Below, one piece after another: positions 1 to 8,607 of a stretch of DNA of 64,000 nt. The stretch lies in the NCBI GenBank assembly GCA_027365105.1, contig DAHXNZ010000001.1, positions 1-64,000 of the forward strand. The letters run 5' to 3'. The stretch comes from Thermoplasmata archaeon. GTDB taxonomy: Archaea; Thermoplasmatota; Thermoplasmata; Lutacidiplasmatales; UBA184. The position numbers and the translations under genes were made by a program. Numbering within the stretch: the stretch's first letter is position 1; every line of letters starts with the position of its first letter. The notes beneath the pieces are model-generated. The model was not told the DNA's origin and ran no database searches. It was given only the letters and a program-made list of their open reading frames with translations.

Positions 1-2
1 TG

Positions 3-110
3 CGGTTTGGGGTGGGGAAAACCGTCCGGGAGTGGTCGACCCGACTGACCGAGGAACAGGAGGAGATCCTCTCCGCCCTCGGGGCAACACGCTATCTACC
101 TAGTCCGTAA
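3..110 (+). CDS. C-terminal tail of an unidentified protein (5' end outside window)
   Basis: An open frame enters from the left edge and ends at a TAA at 108-110, giving 35 residues rich in Arg, Glu and Thr and ending in LPSP. The length is too short to recognise a family. It lies beside an integrase on the opposite strand, so it may be the last gene of an integrated element. It could also be chance reading, since no start codon is visible. Confidence 0.3.
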   Translation, partial: RFGVGKTVREWSTRLTEEQEEILSALGATRYLPSP

Positions 111-180
111 CTCGCATGGAAGACAGGCCCGAGTGGCGCCTCCCGAGGGCGGGTTCAAGGTTGAGAGGGGAGGAGTTCGT

Positions 181-1560
181 TCACGGCGGCGCGCGAAGCA
201 CCGCCATACTCCCGTTCAGCGGTGCGACGAACTCCCACCCGGCCTCGAGCAGCTTTGGCACGTCGTCCACCGCGACGGCCTTCTCGGTCCCCTTCTCCGG
301 GCCGATGGCCGCACCGACAGTCTTGATCAGGGCCACAATCTCCTCGTCGGACTTGCCGACCAGATCGAGTCCTTCGAGTTTGGAAGCGGGGACACCTCGA
401 GCCGTGAGCAGGAGGCGAAGCGCCCGAGTCACGGCTTCTTGTGAGTCCTCACCTTTTCCAGCCGTGGAGAGATAGGATTCCGCGCGCTTGTAGGCGGCTC
501 GAGCGTCCCGGAGCATGTCGTCACCCCAAGTCTTGCCGAGCGTGTACCGGCCGGAGTTACCGAGATCGTGACCGAGAATCGCCTCGCGGAGATCCCGGGT
601 GATCTTTCCCGCGCCCTCGGCCATCAGGAGTCTCGAGCTACAGTACGCTCGGAGCACGTACGGCCGCCACCTCACGCCCTCGGGCGCGGACGACTTGAGC
701 GCTTCGTGAATCTCGCCAACGACCGCTTTCGTCACGACAAACCCTGAAGCGAAGCGTGGGTCGCTCCGCCGACGGCTTGCGACTCCTCGCGTGGAACGTA
801 CGGCGATAACCGGCGAGGCCGGGGTGAGATACTCGCCGGCCTCGCCCCGCTCGGCGAGGTATGCGCGAAGCGCTGAGGCAAGCTGAGAGGACCCAAAGGT
901 CGTATACGAGGATCGAGTCTTCGAAAGGTGAGCCGGCACCCGGACTACGAACGGTTCCTCAGCAAAGGCGGGTCGCTTCCCCAACTTAAGATCGGGAAGA
1001 TCGGCAAGCGTGAGCCCTCCCTCGGCCTGGTAGGAGCCAAGGACTCCGGGTCGAAGCCCAGAGTGCGCCATGAAGAGAGCACACACTCGACTTCTAAGGG
1101 AGAGCCGGTCGAGGACACGGTTCAATTCTTCTGGCGTCGGGACCCTCTCTCGGACCAGGCTCGCGCCCTTGATGGGTGAGAGAGATGGGAAGCCCTCGAA
1201 TGGAACCCGGTGGAACCGGAAGTATGAACGGAGCCCCTCGTGGAACTTGGAGATGTACGAGTCGAGCCGTCCCGCGCGCTTCAGCTTCGCCGCATCACGA
1301 ACGAGCAAGTCGCGGAGACGGTCGGGGTCGCTCCTCGCGAGCGAGACTACGCGGGTCGGGTCGAGCTCCAGCCGCTCGAGCAAGAATCCGAATTGACGCA
1401 AGTACTGGTCGGCGGAGAGACGGGAACGGAGCGAACGGGCCTCCCACCATGACCGAACCTTCGGGTCTGAAAGTAAGCCCCTGTGCCTCCCCAAAATCGG
1501 ACCGAGCGGCAACGGTTGACCGGGCGCGACGTTGGGCTTTCCGGTGGTGATGCGCGGCAC
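181..1560 (-). CDS. Tyrosine recombinase / archaeal integrase
   Basis: 459-residue protein with the features of a tyrosine recombinase. The N-terminal half is a SAM-like core-binding helical region. The catalytic half has a first arginine box (SGLRPGVLG), a lysine region (LSKTRSSY), a second arginine box (YVLRAYC), and the C-terminal GHDLGNSGRYTLGK stretch with the candidate nucleophilic Tyr. The usual His of the HxxR box is Tyr here, a known variation among archaeal integrases. A further ~90-residue tail follows the Tyr. The start is GTG at 1558-1560, about 26 nt below a TATA-like box. The gene sits 45 nt from the 3' end of the initiator tRNA-Met gene, as expected for an element integrated into a tRNA gene. 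It would cut and join DNA at the attachment site. Confidence 0.8.
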   Translation of the reverse strand: MPRITTGKPNVAPGQPLPLGPILGRHRGLLSDPKVRSWWEARSLRSRLSADQYLRQFGFLLERLELDPTRVVSLARSDPDRLRDLLVRDAAKLKRAGRLDSYISKFHEGLRSYFRFHRVPFEGFPSLSPIKGASLVRERVPTPEELNRVLDRLSLRSRVCALFMAHSGLRPGVLGSYQAEGGLTLADLPDLKLGKRPAFAEEPFVVRVPAHLSKTRSSYTTFGSSQLASALRAYLAERGEAGEYLTPASPVIAVRSTRGVASRRRSDPRFASGFVVTKAVVGEIHEALKSSAPEGVRWRPYVLRAYCSSRLLMAEGAGKITRDLREAILGHDLGNSGRYTLGKTWGDDMLRDARAAYKRAESYLSTAGKGEDSQEAVTRALRLLLTARGVPASKLEGLDLVGKSDEEIVALIKTVGAAIGPEKGTEKAVAVDDVPKLLEAGWEFVAPLNGSMAVLRAPP

Positions 1561-1580
1561 GGTCCGAGTTATGGAAAAAC

Positions 1581-1590
1581 GAGTATATGA
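1581..1590 (-). promoter_or_regulatory. TATA-like box of the integrase
   Basis: Read on the minus strand this is TCATATACTC. It is centred about 26 nt upstream of the GTG start at 1560, so the transcript is probably leaderless. The box lies between the tRNA 3' end and the integrase. Confidence 0.45.
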
Positions 1591-1604
1591 ACTCTCGGGG
1601 AGAG

Positions 1605-1707
1605 TAGCGGGGCATGGATTTGAACCATGGATCTACGGGTTATGAGCCCGTCGGGATTTCAGGACGGCTGCCATCGGCGGCCGTTTTCCTGACTACCCTA
1701 CCCCGCT
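1605..1707 (-). tRNA. Initiator tRNA-Met (CAT) with a D-loop intron
   Basis: On the minus strand the acceptor AGCGGGG (1701-1707) pairs with CCCCGCT (1606-1612), including the A1-U72 pair typical of archaeal initiators. The discriminator is A (1605). The anticodon stem ACGGG/CCCGT carries the three G-C pairs characteristic of initiators around loop CTCATAA, with anticodon CAT. The T arm is CATGG-TTCAAAT-CCATG. The D-arm is interrupted by a 28-nt insertion (1658-1685). Removing it restores an ordinary initiator D-loop and a 75-nt tRNA. CCA is not encoded. A TATA-like sequence (CATATAGG on the minus strand, near 1731-1738) lies about 28 nt upstream. The 3' end faces the integrase gene and is the likely integration site. 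Confidence 0.92.
1658..1685 (-). other. 28-nt tRNA intron with bulge-helix-bulge motif
   Basis: On the minus strand CAGG (1688-1691) pairs with CCTG (1660-1663) as the 4-bp central helix. It is flanked by two AAA bulges (1685-1687 and 1657-1659), with an inner helix ACGGC/GCCGT (1680-1684 with 1664-1668). This fits the bulge-helix-bulge substrate of the archaeal splicing endonuclease. Cutting after the second A of each bulge removes 28 nt and leaves a D-loop AGTCAGGAAA. The position, in the D-loop rather than at 37/38, is non-canonical. Confidence 0.8.
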
Positions 1708-1831
1708 ACGGGCGGGCCGAGCATGAAACCCTATATGAGCTTCCACCGCCCCCATCGGGATTCCGCGCTCCGAGGGGAAGGGAGGCGGCGGCCGGGCGTC
1801 CTCTCAAATTCGCCGGCCGCTTGGGCGCCGC

Positions 1832-3637
1832 ATGTCGGACCACGCGCCCGGGCTGGGACTACCGGTTCCGGCCACCCTCCACGACTACGGAGCGATCGGA
1901 AACCTCCACAGCGTGGCGCTCGTCTCGCGCCACGGTTCGATCGACTGGCTCTGCTGGCCCCGGTTCGCCTCGCCGAGCCTGCTCGCTCGGATCCTGGACG
2001 CCGAGATGGGAGGTCATCTCGCGGTCCGACCGGAGGAGGCCTCCCGCAGCCGTCAGCGCTACCTCCCGTCGACCAACGTGCTCGAGACCGTTTTCGAGCT
2101 CCCCGATGGGCGGAGCCTGACCGTGACCGACTTCATGCCGGTCGAAGTGGGCGTTGCGGAGCCCTCCAGCCCCCGGTTGCTCCGGGCGCTGGAAGCGACC
2201 CGGGGAAAGGTGACGGTCGGGGCCGAGCTCCGGCCCCGGTTCAACTACGGACAGGAGGGTCCCGACTGGGACGGGAACGACGACCGCTGGATCGGACGAT
2301 CGTCCGGCGGCTCGGTTTGGGTCGCGGCCCCGGGTCCCCTGGAGCCGGTCGGCGAGGGGCTCGGGGGACGGTGGACCGTTCGCCCTGGAACCCGTCAATT
2401 CCTGCAGTTCGGCTGGGATCGCCCTCCGGCGGAGCTCGAGCCCCCGGAGCGGCTCCTGAACCGGACCATCGGCTACTGGAGGAGCTGGGTCGGCGCCGGG
2501 CGGACGCGCAGCTCCCGCCAACGGAGCTCCGAACCTCCGCTGATCGAGCGCTCGGAACTCGTGCTGAAGCTTCTCTCCCACGCGACCTCGGGAGCTTTCG
2601 TGGCGGCCCCGACAACCTCGCTCCCGGAGTGGCCGGGGGGAACCCGCAACTGGGATTACCGCTACGTGTGGATACGGGACGCCGCGTTCTCGGCCCAGAC
2701 GCTCCTGTCCCTCGGTCATATCGAGGAGGCTCATGCCTACCTTCGATGGATCACCGCGCGCTTGCGGGAGAGCGGGCCCCGGCCGCTCCGGGTCCTCTAC
2801 GCCGCCCACGGAGATCCCGACCTCTCGGAGCGCACGCTCCCCCACCTCCGGGGGTTCCTAGATTCGCGCCCGGTCCGGGTCGGGAACGGGGCCGCCGACC
2901 AGTTCCAACTCGACATCTTCGGCGAGCTCCTGGATGCGGCCGCTCTGCTCGCCCAGGTCGATCCCGATGCCCGGGGAGAGGTCTGGCCCGAACTCGCCCC
3001 GGCGGCCGAGATCATCGCCGCGCAGTGGGCCGCCCCGGATCGGAGCATCTGGGAGATCCGGGGCCCTCCCGATCACTATGTCCACTCCAAGGTCATGGCG
3101 TGGGTTGGACTCGATCGGGCCGCCCGTCTCTGCCGCCTGAACCATGATCCGGCCGGGGCCGAACGGTGGCTGCGCGCGGCGGAGGAGATCCGGCGCGAAG
3201 TGCTCTCCCGCGGGGTCGATCCCGAGAGCGGGGTCCTCCGGCAGGCGTTCGGCAACGCGAGGATTGATGCGGCCAACCTCCGGATCCCGATGGTGGGCTT
3301 CCTCCCGTTCGACGATCCCCGCATCCGGGCGACGATCGAACGGGTCGAGCGTGACCTTTCCGAGGGCCCCTTCGTGTACCGATATCGAGGCGCGGACGGC
3401 CTCGATGGGCCGGAAGGATCGTTCCTGCCCTGCGGGTTCTGGCTGGTCCTCTGTCTCGCCCGGATCGGCGAGAAGGCGCGGGCGCACGAGCGCCTGGCGG
3501 GGCTCGCCGAAGCGGCCGGCCCGCTCGGACTGTGGCCGGAGGAATTTGACCCGAAGGGGCGGATCCCCCTGGGTAACTTTCCTCAGGCGTTCTCCCATGT
3601 GGCGTACCTCAGGGCTCTTGAAGCGCTGCGCGACTGA
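1832..3637 (+). CDS. GH15 family glycoside hydrolase (glucoamylase/trehalase-like)
   Basis: 601 residues, the usual length for archaeal GH15 enzymes. An N-terminal beta-sandwich domain begins with YGAIGNLHSVALVSRHGSID, the standard GH15 opening. The C-terminal (alpha/alpha)6 barrel contains NWDYRYVWIRDAAF, the general-acid region IWEIR (Glu about residue 408) followed by HSKVMAWVGLDRA, and the general-base region WPEEFDP (Glu 570/571). GH15 enzymes invert glycosidic bonds; Thermoplasma homologues include trehalases, so hydrolysis of trehalose or alpha-glucans is likely. There is no signal peptide, so it should be cytoplasmic. The ATG at 1832 gives the full N-terminal motif. The next genes, a GT-B glycosyltransferase and a HAD hydrolase, suggest a disaccharide module. 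Confidence 0.85.
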   Translation: MSDHAPGLGLPVPATLHDYGAIGNLHSVALVSRHGSIDWLCWPRFASPSLLARILDAEMGGHLAVRPEEASRSRQRYLPSTNVLETVFELPDGRSLTVTDFMPVEVGVAEPSSPRLLRALEATRGKVTVGAELRPRFNYGQEGPDWDGNDDRWIGRSSGGSVWVAAPGPLEPVGEGLGGRWTVRPGTRQFLQFGWDRPPAELEPPERLLNRTIGYWRSWVGAGRTRSSRQRSSEPPLIERSELVLKLLSHATSGAFVAAPTTSLPEWPGGTRNWDYRYVWIRDAAFSAQTLLSLGHIEEAHAYLRWITARLRESGPRPLRVLYAAHGDPDLSERTLPHLRGFLDSRPVRVGNGAADQFQLDIFGELLDAAALLAQVDPDARGEVWPELAPAAEIIAAQWAAPDRSIWEIRGPPDHYVHSKVMAWVGLDRAARLCRLNHDPAGAERWLRAAEEIRREVLSRGVDPESGVLRQAFGNARIDAANLRIPMVGFLPFDDPRIRATIERVERDLSEGPFVYRYRGADGLDGPEGSFLPCGFWLVLCLARIGEKARAHERLAGLAEAAGPLGLWPEEFDPKGRIPLGNFPQAFSHVAYLRALEALRD

Positions 3638-3955
3638 CCGTACTCGGCTCTCGGGGCAGGGCGAACAGGCCGGGACCGGTCGGGGCCTCGGTCGGTCGGG
3701 ACCTCTGCCGCCACCTCGCGGTGCAGCGGCATGACCGGTCCGGCCATCGCAGGGCCCCGGTACCCTGGTCCGGGGTCCAATTTTGCGAGCGCCCACCCCG
3801 CCGTGACGGATCTCAACCGGCTCGACCTACCGCGCCGGCCCCCGAAACACGGAAATGCCCGGAGGGTTAAGGACCCCCGGATCCGGGACGCTGGCGGCTC
3901 GCCGACGTACCCGATCCACCGTTCTGAGCCGACGGCTCAATCGGGACGAACGACC
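3638..3955 (+). other. Intergenic leader with a possible hairpin
   Basis: No convincing gene lies here. An upstream in-frame ATG at 3731 would add 75 low-complexity residues to the glycosyltransferase and was not chosen. Just before the ATG at 3956 there is a nested inverted repeat, CCGAT...ATCGG around GAGCC-GAC-GGCTC (about 3911-3946), which could fold in the transcript. A weak TATA-like GGTTAAGG is near 3866-3873. Confidence 0.3.
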
Positions 3956-5332
3956 ATGATCCGACTGTGCATCAACACCCAGACTCCCCCGGTGCGTCGA
4001 CTCCCGTCGGCGCGTCCGCGCGGGTCGAAGCCCTGGCGGCTCGGCCAGGAGTACACGGAGCAGGTGGGTGGCGTCGTCCCGATGATGCGGGCCCTGCTCC
4101 GCGCGGGAACCGGCCGGTGGATCGCCCCGGAACCGCGCTGGGTGGCCCTCGGCACGGACGAACTCCCGGCCGAACTCCGGACCGACGAAGGGTACCGGCT
4201 CGAACTGGTCCATCTGACCGCCGAACAGCGGCGGCTCTACGGACGATTCAAGGAGGCGGTCTGGGCCTCCTTCCACGGGCCCGGGTTCCCCGAATTCGTC
4301 CCGGCCGAGTACCGGGCGTTTGTCGAGTACTCCTCGCAGACGGCCCTGCAACTGCTGAACCACCTCGGGGAGTACGACCTTTTCTACATCAATGATTTCC
4401 AGCAACTCCTGGTGGGCTCCCTGATCGGGTCGAGCGCGCCCACCCTTCTGCGCTGGCACATCCCCCTCGAGTTCCGGGGCTACCCCGAGCCGGTGCGCCG
4501 GTTTTTCCTCCGGTCCATGGAGGGGTTCGATGCGATCGTCGTGAGCACCCGGGCCGCCCTGGAGGAACTGATCCGGGCCGGATTCCAAGGTCGGGCGTTC
4601 CAGCTCTACCCGTATGTGGATCCGGCCGAACACCGGCCGGCGCCGCCCGGAGCGGCCGACCGGTTCCGGGAGCGGTTCGGCCTGGGGGACGGGCCGCTGG
4701 TGGTCAACGTGGCCCGCCTCGACCCGGTCAAGCGCCAGGATCTATTGGTGGACGCGTTCGTCCCGGTCGCCCGCCGCGACCCCTCCGCCCGGCTGGTGCT
4801 GGTCGGTGGGGGGAGCTTCTCCACCCGGCAACTGGCCGGGCCTTCAGAACGCTCGAAGGCGGTCGAATGGGAAGAGCTTCTCCGCCGCCAGATCCGGGCC
4901 CGACGCCTCGACCGACAGGTGGTCATCACCGGATCGGTCCCCTCCGAGCTGCGCGACGCGGCCTACGATGCGGCGAGTGTCTTTGTCCATCCCACCCCAT
5001 GGGAGGGATTTGGCCTGGTCGCGATCGAGGCGTGGCTCCACCACCGACCGGTGGTGGTGAGCCGGGGAGCGGGAGTGGCCGAGCTGGTCGACGATGGGCT
5101 CAATGGGTTCACGACGCCCCCGGCCTCGATCCCCCGGATCTCCCAGGCAATCGACTATCTTCTCCGCCACCCGGCCGAGGCCGAGGCGATGGGGAATGCG
5201 GGAGCCCTTTCCGCCCGGCGGGTCTTCGTCCGGCGGGCGGCGAGCCGTCTGCGCGACCTCTTCGCGGAGGCCATCCACCTGTACGAACGCGATCGTCTGA
5301 CTCCCGCCACGAGGTGGAGGCGATCCGGGTGA
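3956..5332 (+). CDS. GT-B fold glycosyltransferase (GT4-like)
   Basis: 458 residues from the ATG at 3956, where recognisable sequence begins (MIRLCINTQTPPV). The N-terminal Rossmann half contains LFYINDFQQLLVG and LRWHIPLEF, reminiscent of the HDYQ and HIPFP regions of trehalose-phosphate synthases. The C-terminal half is a typical GT4 domain with VNVARLDPVKRQDLLVDAF, VLVGGGS, and the nucleotide-sugar motif PWEGFGLVAIEA (E-x7-E). It should transfer a sugar from a nucleotide donor to an unknown acceptor in the cytoplasm. Its position between a GH15 enzyme and a HAD hydrolase (GTGA overlap) suggests a trehalose-like or related disaccharide phosphate, but that is inference; a general GT4 role is the alternative. 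Confidence 0.75.
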   Translation: MIRLCINTQTPPVRRLPSARPRGSKPWRLGQEYTEQVGGVVPMMRALLRAGTGRWIAPEPRWVALGTDELPAELRTDEGYRLELVHLTAEQRRLYGRFKEAVWASFHGPGFPEFVPAEYRAFVEYSSQTALQLLNHLGEYDLFYINDFQQLLVGSLIGSSAPTLLRWHIPLEFRGYPEPVRRFFLRSMEGFDAIVVSTRAALEELIRAGFQGRAFQLYPYVDPAEHRPAPPGAADRFRERFGLGDGPLVVNVARLDPVKRQDLLVDAFVPVARRDPSARLVLVGGGSFSTRQLAGPSERSKAVEWEELLRRQIRARRLDRQVVITGSVPSELRDAAYDAASVFVHPTPWEGFGLVAIEAWLHHRPVVVSRGAGVAELVDDGLNGFTTPPASIPRISQAIDYLLRHPAEAEAMGNAGALSARRVFVRRAASRLRDLFAEAIHLYERDRLTPATRWRRSG

Positions 5333-6093
5333 ACCGGAGCACCTCCCGCGGGGGTCTCGGAAGGTTCGGGGCGACGGTCGACTTCTGGCACACCCTGGCG
5401 ATCCCGAGCCCTGAGGCGACCGACCAGATCGAGGCGGACCGGCGGGCGGCGTGGAACCGGGCACTGACCCGGACCGGAGCCGTCCGCCTCCCGTCGGAGC
5501 GGCAGTTCGCCCGATTCGAGCAGTGGTGCGCCCGCGAGGAACGGCGGGGACGGGCGCCCCACATCGAGCGCCAAGCCGAGTGGATGGAACAGCTCACCGG
5601 GCACCGGGTCCGGGTGGCCCCTCTCCTCCGCGACCTGGATCGGGGCATTCTGCGCGCACCCATCGGACTGGCCCCGGGGGCCCGACCGGTGCTCGCCCGG
5701 CTTCGGCGAGGCGGCTTCAGGCTCGCGCTGCTGTCGAATCTCATCTTCGAATCGCCGCGGGCGATCCGGCGGCTATTACGACGATGGGATATCCTCACCT
5801 ATTTTGATGCCGTCGTGACATCCCCCGAAGCTCCATGGTCCAAGCCGGATCCCCGTTTCTACCGTCGGGCGCTCCTCCAGTTGAAGGTGCCGCCGGCTCG
5901 GGCCGTTCACCTGGGCGACCTCCCCTTGGACGTGGAAGGAGCCCGGGCGGCCCGTATGGCCGCGGCGTGGATCCATCCCCTCCCCGGCACCGGGGTCGGG
6001 GACCTCGGTCCCCGGGCGGTCCGCTACGGTTCGTGGGCGGAGGTCACGGTCGAGGATCTTCGCCGGACCATTCTCGCGCCGGAGGAGCCCTGA
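5329..6093 (+). CDS. HAD superfamily hydrolase
   Basis: 254 residues from a GTG at 5329 that overlaps the stop of the glycosyltransferase (GTGA), so the two are translationally coupled. Motif I is VDFWHTL with the nucleophilic Asp; the second Asp of the phosphatase motif is Trp, as in haloacid-dehalogenase-like members. Motif II is LALLSNL, motif III includes SKPDPRFY, and motif IV is HLGDLPLDVEGAR. A helical cap lies between motifs I and II. It probably removes phosphate from a sugar phosphate, or acts on a halo- or phospho-acid. The operon context favours a phosphatase following the glycosyltransferase, but the substrate is not shown by sequence. Confidence 0.7.
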   Translation: MNRSTSRGGLGRFGATVDFWHTLAIPSPEATDQIEADRRAAWNRALTRTGAVRLPSERQFARFEQWCAREERRGRAPHIERQAEWMEQLTGHRVRVAPLLRDLDRGILRAPIGLAPGARPVLARLRRGGFRLALLSNLIFESPRAIRRLLRRWDILTYFDAVVTSPEAPWSKPDPRFYRRALLQLKVPPARAVHLGDLPLDVEGARAARMAAAWIHPLPGTGVGDLGPRAVRYGSWAEVTVEDLRRTILAPEEP

Positions 6094-6097
6094 AACA

Positions 6098-7960
6098 GTG
6101 AAGGACCACGAGCCGTCCTGGCCGGGGGATCTCCGGCGGGTCACCGGATGGTTCCGTCGCCCGACGCTCGGCGGAGCGCGGAGCCTCTACCGATGGGCTC
6201 TGATCGGCGTTAGCGTCGGGATCATCTCGGGCGTCGTGGCCATCGCGTTCTTCGAGGCGCTGACCTTGGTCAGCAACAGCCTGCTCGGGGGCCTGCTGGG
6301 CATCAACCTTCCGGTCAACGGGGTGCCGCCCGGCGCGGCGTTTTCCTGGAGCACCAACCCGTCCCGATTCTTCCTGCTCATCGGAATCCTGGTTCTCGGG
6401 GGCCTGGGCACCGGCGTCTTGATCCGATATGTGGCGCCGGAAACTGAGGGGCACGGGACCGATCAGACGATCCGGGCGTTCCATCGGGGGCGAGGGGTCG
6501 TGCGGTACCGGGTGCCGGCAGTCAAATTCCTGGTCTCGACCCTCACCCTCGGGACCGGAGGAAGCGGGGGCCGGGAAGGTCCGACCGCCCAGATCGGATC
6601 CGGCTTCGCGACGTTTCTCGCCCGCCCCCTCAGGCTGACCACCCAGGAGCGGCGGGTCGCGATGATGGCCGGGGTCGGCGCCGGAATCGGAGCGATCTTC
6701 AAGGCGCCGTTCGGGGCGGCCCTGCTGTCGAGCGAGGTTCTCTACCTCTCCGATTTTGAGCCGGAGGTGATCATGCCGTCGATCATCGCCTCGGTCATCT
6801 CCTACTCGATCTTCGGATCGGTCGACGGCTTCGGACCGGAGTTTGTCATTCCCGCGGGCATCGGTTGGACGCCGGAGCAGCTCCCGGTCTACGCCCTCCT
6901 GGGCCTGGTGGCCGGGCTCTTCGGAATCCTCTACGTCGTCAGCTTTTACCGGTCCCGCGCCTTCTTCCAGTCGATCCAGGTCCCCCGCGTCGCCGTCCCG
7001 GCGGTCGGGGTCGCCCTCTTGGGAACCGTCCTGGCGGGGCTCTACTACCTGGTGCCCCAGGATCAGCACTTCCTGGCCGTCGGGGCGATCGGCATCGGCT
7101 ACGGCATGGTCCAGTGGATGCTCTACCAGGGCCATCTGCCGCTTCTCTTCCTTCTCCTCGCGGTCGGCCTCATCTTTCTCAAGATCCTGGCCACCTCGCT
7201 GACCGTCGGATCGGGCGGAAGCGCCGGGCTCTTCGGACCGGGGATCGTCATCGGCGCGACGATCGGCTTCTCGGTGATCAGCCTCGTGGACCTCGCCCTC
7301 CCGAGCCTGGCCGCCCCCCAGGATGTGACGGCCTTCGCGATCATCGGGATGATGGCGTTCTTCGGCAGCGTCTCCAAGGCTCCGATCGCAGTGATCCTGA
7401 TGGTCGTCGAAATGACCGGATCGGAAGCCCTGCTCGTTCCCGCGATGGTGGCCATCTTCATCGGCTACTACATCACGGGCCACTACCATCTCTACGAGGA
7501 GCAGGTCGAAAACCGGCTCGCGTCGCCCTCCCACACCACCGAGTACTTTGCCGAGTTTTTGCGCCACATGCCGGTCTCCCGCGCCCTCGATCCCCAGGTG
7601 GAGACGATTTCTACGACCGCCACGGTCGAAGCCGCGGGCTTTGCCATTTCCCACTCCTCGATCCCGGTCCTCGCGGTCCTTCGTAACGGGCGTCTGGTGG
7701 GCGAGGTTCGCCTCGTCGACATCCTCGGGGTTCCTCCGCGCCTCCGGCCGACCCAACCGGTCGAATCCATCGTGCGGGAGACGTTCCCGACCGTGACCCT
7801 CGACTCCAACCTGCTGGAGGCCGTCGGGCTGATGGACGCCGAAGGCGTCGAGGCCGTGCTGGTGGTCACGCCGACCCTGCCCGCGCAACTCGCCGGGGCC
7901 GTCACCCGGGAGAGGGTGGTCAACTTCCAGCGGTCGCCCGTGACGACCAACGGCGGATAG
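6098..7960 (+). CDS. CLC-type chloride channel/antiporter with CBS domains
   Basis: 620 residues with about ten or more membrane segments from residue 33 to about 465. The CLC signature GSGGREGP is present with the gating Glu at residue 160, and the later GSGGSAGLFGPGIVIG motif is intact. Two CBS domains fill roughly residues 485-610 and would bind nucleotides and regulate transport. Prokaryotic CLCs with this Glu are usually Cl-/H+ antiporters, which help acid resistance. The start is GTG at 6098, 4 nt after the HAD stop, so it is probably in the same transcript. The first selectivity motif (GSGIP) is replaced by EGHGTDQ, as in many CBS-bearing prokaryotic CLCs. Confidence 0.9.
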   Translation: MKDHEPSWPGDLRRVTGWFRRPTLGGARSLYRWALIGVSVGIISGVVAIAFFEALTLVSNSLLGGLLGINLPVNGVPPGAAFSWSTNPSRFFLLIGILVLGGLGTGVLIRYVAPETEGHGTDQTIRAFHRGRGVVRYRVPAVKFLVSTLTLGTGGSGGREGPTAQIGSGFATFLARPLRLTTQERRVAMMAGVGAGIGAIFKAPFGAALLSSEVLYLSDFEPEVIMPSIIASVISYSIFGSVDGFGPEFVIPAGIGWTPEQLPVYALLGLVAGLFGILYVVSFYRSRAFFQSIQVPRVAVPAVGVALLGTVLAGLYYLVPQDQHFLAVGAIGIGYGMVQWMLYQGHLPLLFLLLAVGLIFLKILATSLTVGSGGSAGLFGPGIVIGATIGFSVISLVDLALPSLAAPQDVTAFAIIGMMAFFGSVSKAPIAVILMVVEMTGSEALLVPAMVAIFIGYYITGHYHLYEEQVENRLASPSHTTEYFAEFLRHMPVSRALDPQVETISTTATVEAAGFAISHSSIPVLAVLRNGRLVGEVRLVDILGVPPRLRPTQPVESIVRETFPTVTLDSNLLEAVGLMDAEGVEAVLVVTPTLPAQLAGAVTRERVVNFQRSPVTTNGG

Positions 7961-8607
7961 GCCCGTCGGCCCGAGAACCGGTCCGCGGGTCATCCGAAAC
8001 TCTCCCCCCGGCGGGGATCCGCAGGGAGGAGCGGAGGGCGGGCTCGAGCCACAAGCTCCGCCCCGGGGTGCGGCTCCAAGTCCCCCGCCTCGGTGCGACC
8101 CTCGACCCCGGCGCTGGCACGTTCGCCGAAACCGCAGGGGAGCCCCTTCCTCCAGGGTCGAGCCGGCGGGGGATGGGGCGGGGACCCGGTGCTCGTCACC
8201 GTCGTCGTGGGTCGGCCGGGTGGCGGCCGGTCGTTTGGTCCTTCACGTCCGCCCTCCGCGAACTGTCGGGGCCAGGTTCAGTTCGGAGTCGCTCCGAGTC
8301 CCGACCGGCCGGCGACCGCAGCGACGGCCCTACGCGGGTGAGATTCAGAGGACGGATCCCGCGCGCAGGCAGACCGGGTCGGAGGGAGTGGGTCTGCGGC
8401 GCCGGTGCGGGAGAAGCGCGAGCGGATCCTCGGGAATGCGATCGAGGTCAGCCCGTGGTGCGGCCCCGAGGGGAACGCCACTCAGTTGGAGGGCGGTGCT
8501 CCTCGGACGCCTTCCGAGCCCCCGCGGAAAAACCCCCGGTCCAGACTCCCACGGACTCGGCGAGGCGTATCCCTCGAAGCCGGAGCCCGCCGAACGAGGC
8601 GGGGTCG
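7961..8607. other. 647-bp intergenic region without a recognisable gene
   Basis: Convergent gap between the CLC gene and the M13 peptidase gene. Open frames on both strands are proline/arginine-rich GC artefacts. I looked for tRNA arms, SRP RNA and RNase P core motifs and saw none. A non-coding RNA of unknown type cannot be excluded. Confidence 0.4.

Noticed and set aside
3731-3955. 75-residue N-terminal extension of the glycosyltransferase
   Set aside because: Low-complexity and unlike the family; recognisable sequence starts at the ATG 3956.
6044-7993. 649-residue minus-strand open frame opposite the CLC gene
   Set aside because: Extreme Asp/Arg/Gly composition typical of the antisense of a high-GC membrane protein gene.
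7961-8607. Possible RNase P or SRP RNA
   Set aside because: Neither the RNase P core motifs nor an SRP helix 8 sequence could be found on either strand.
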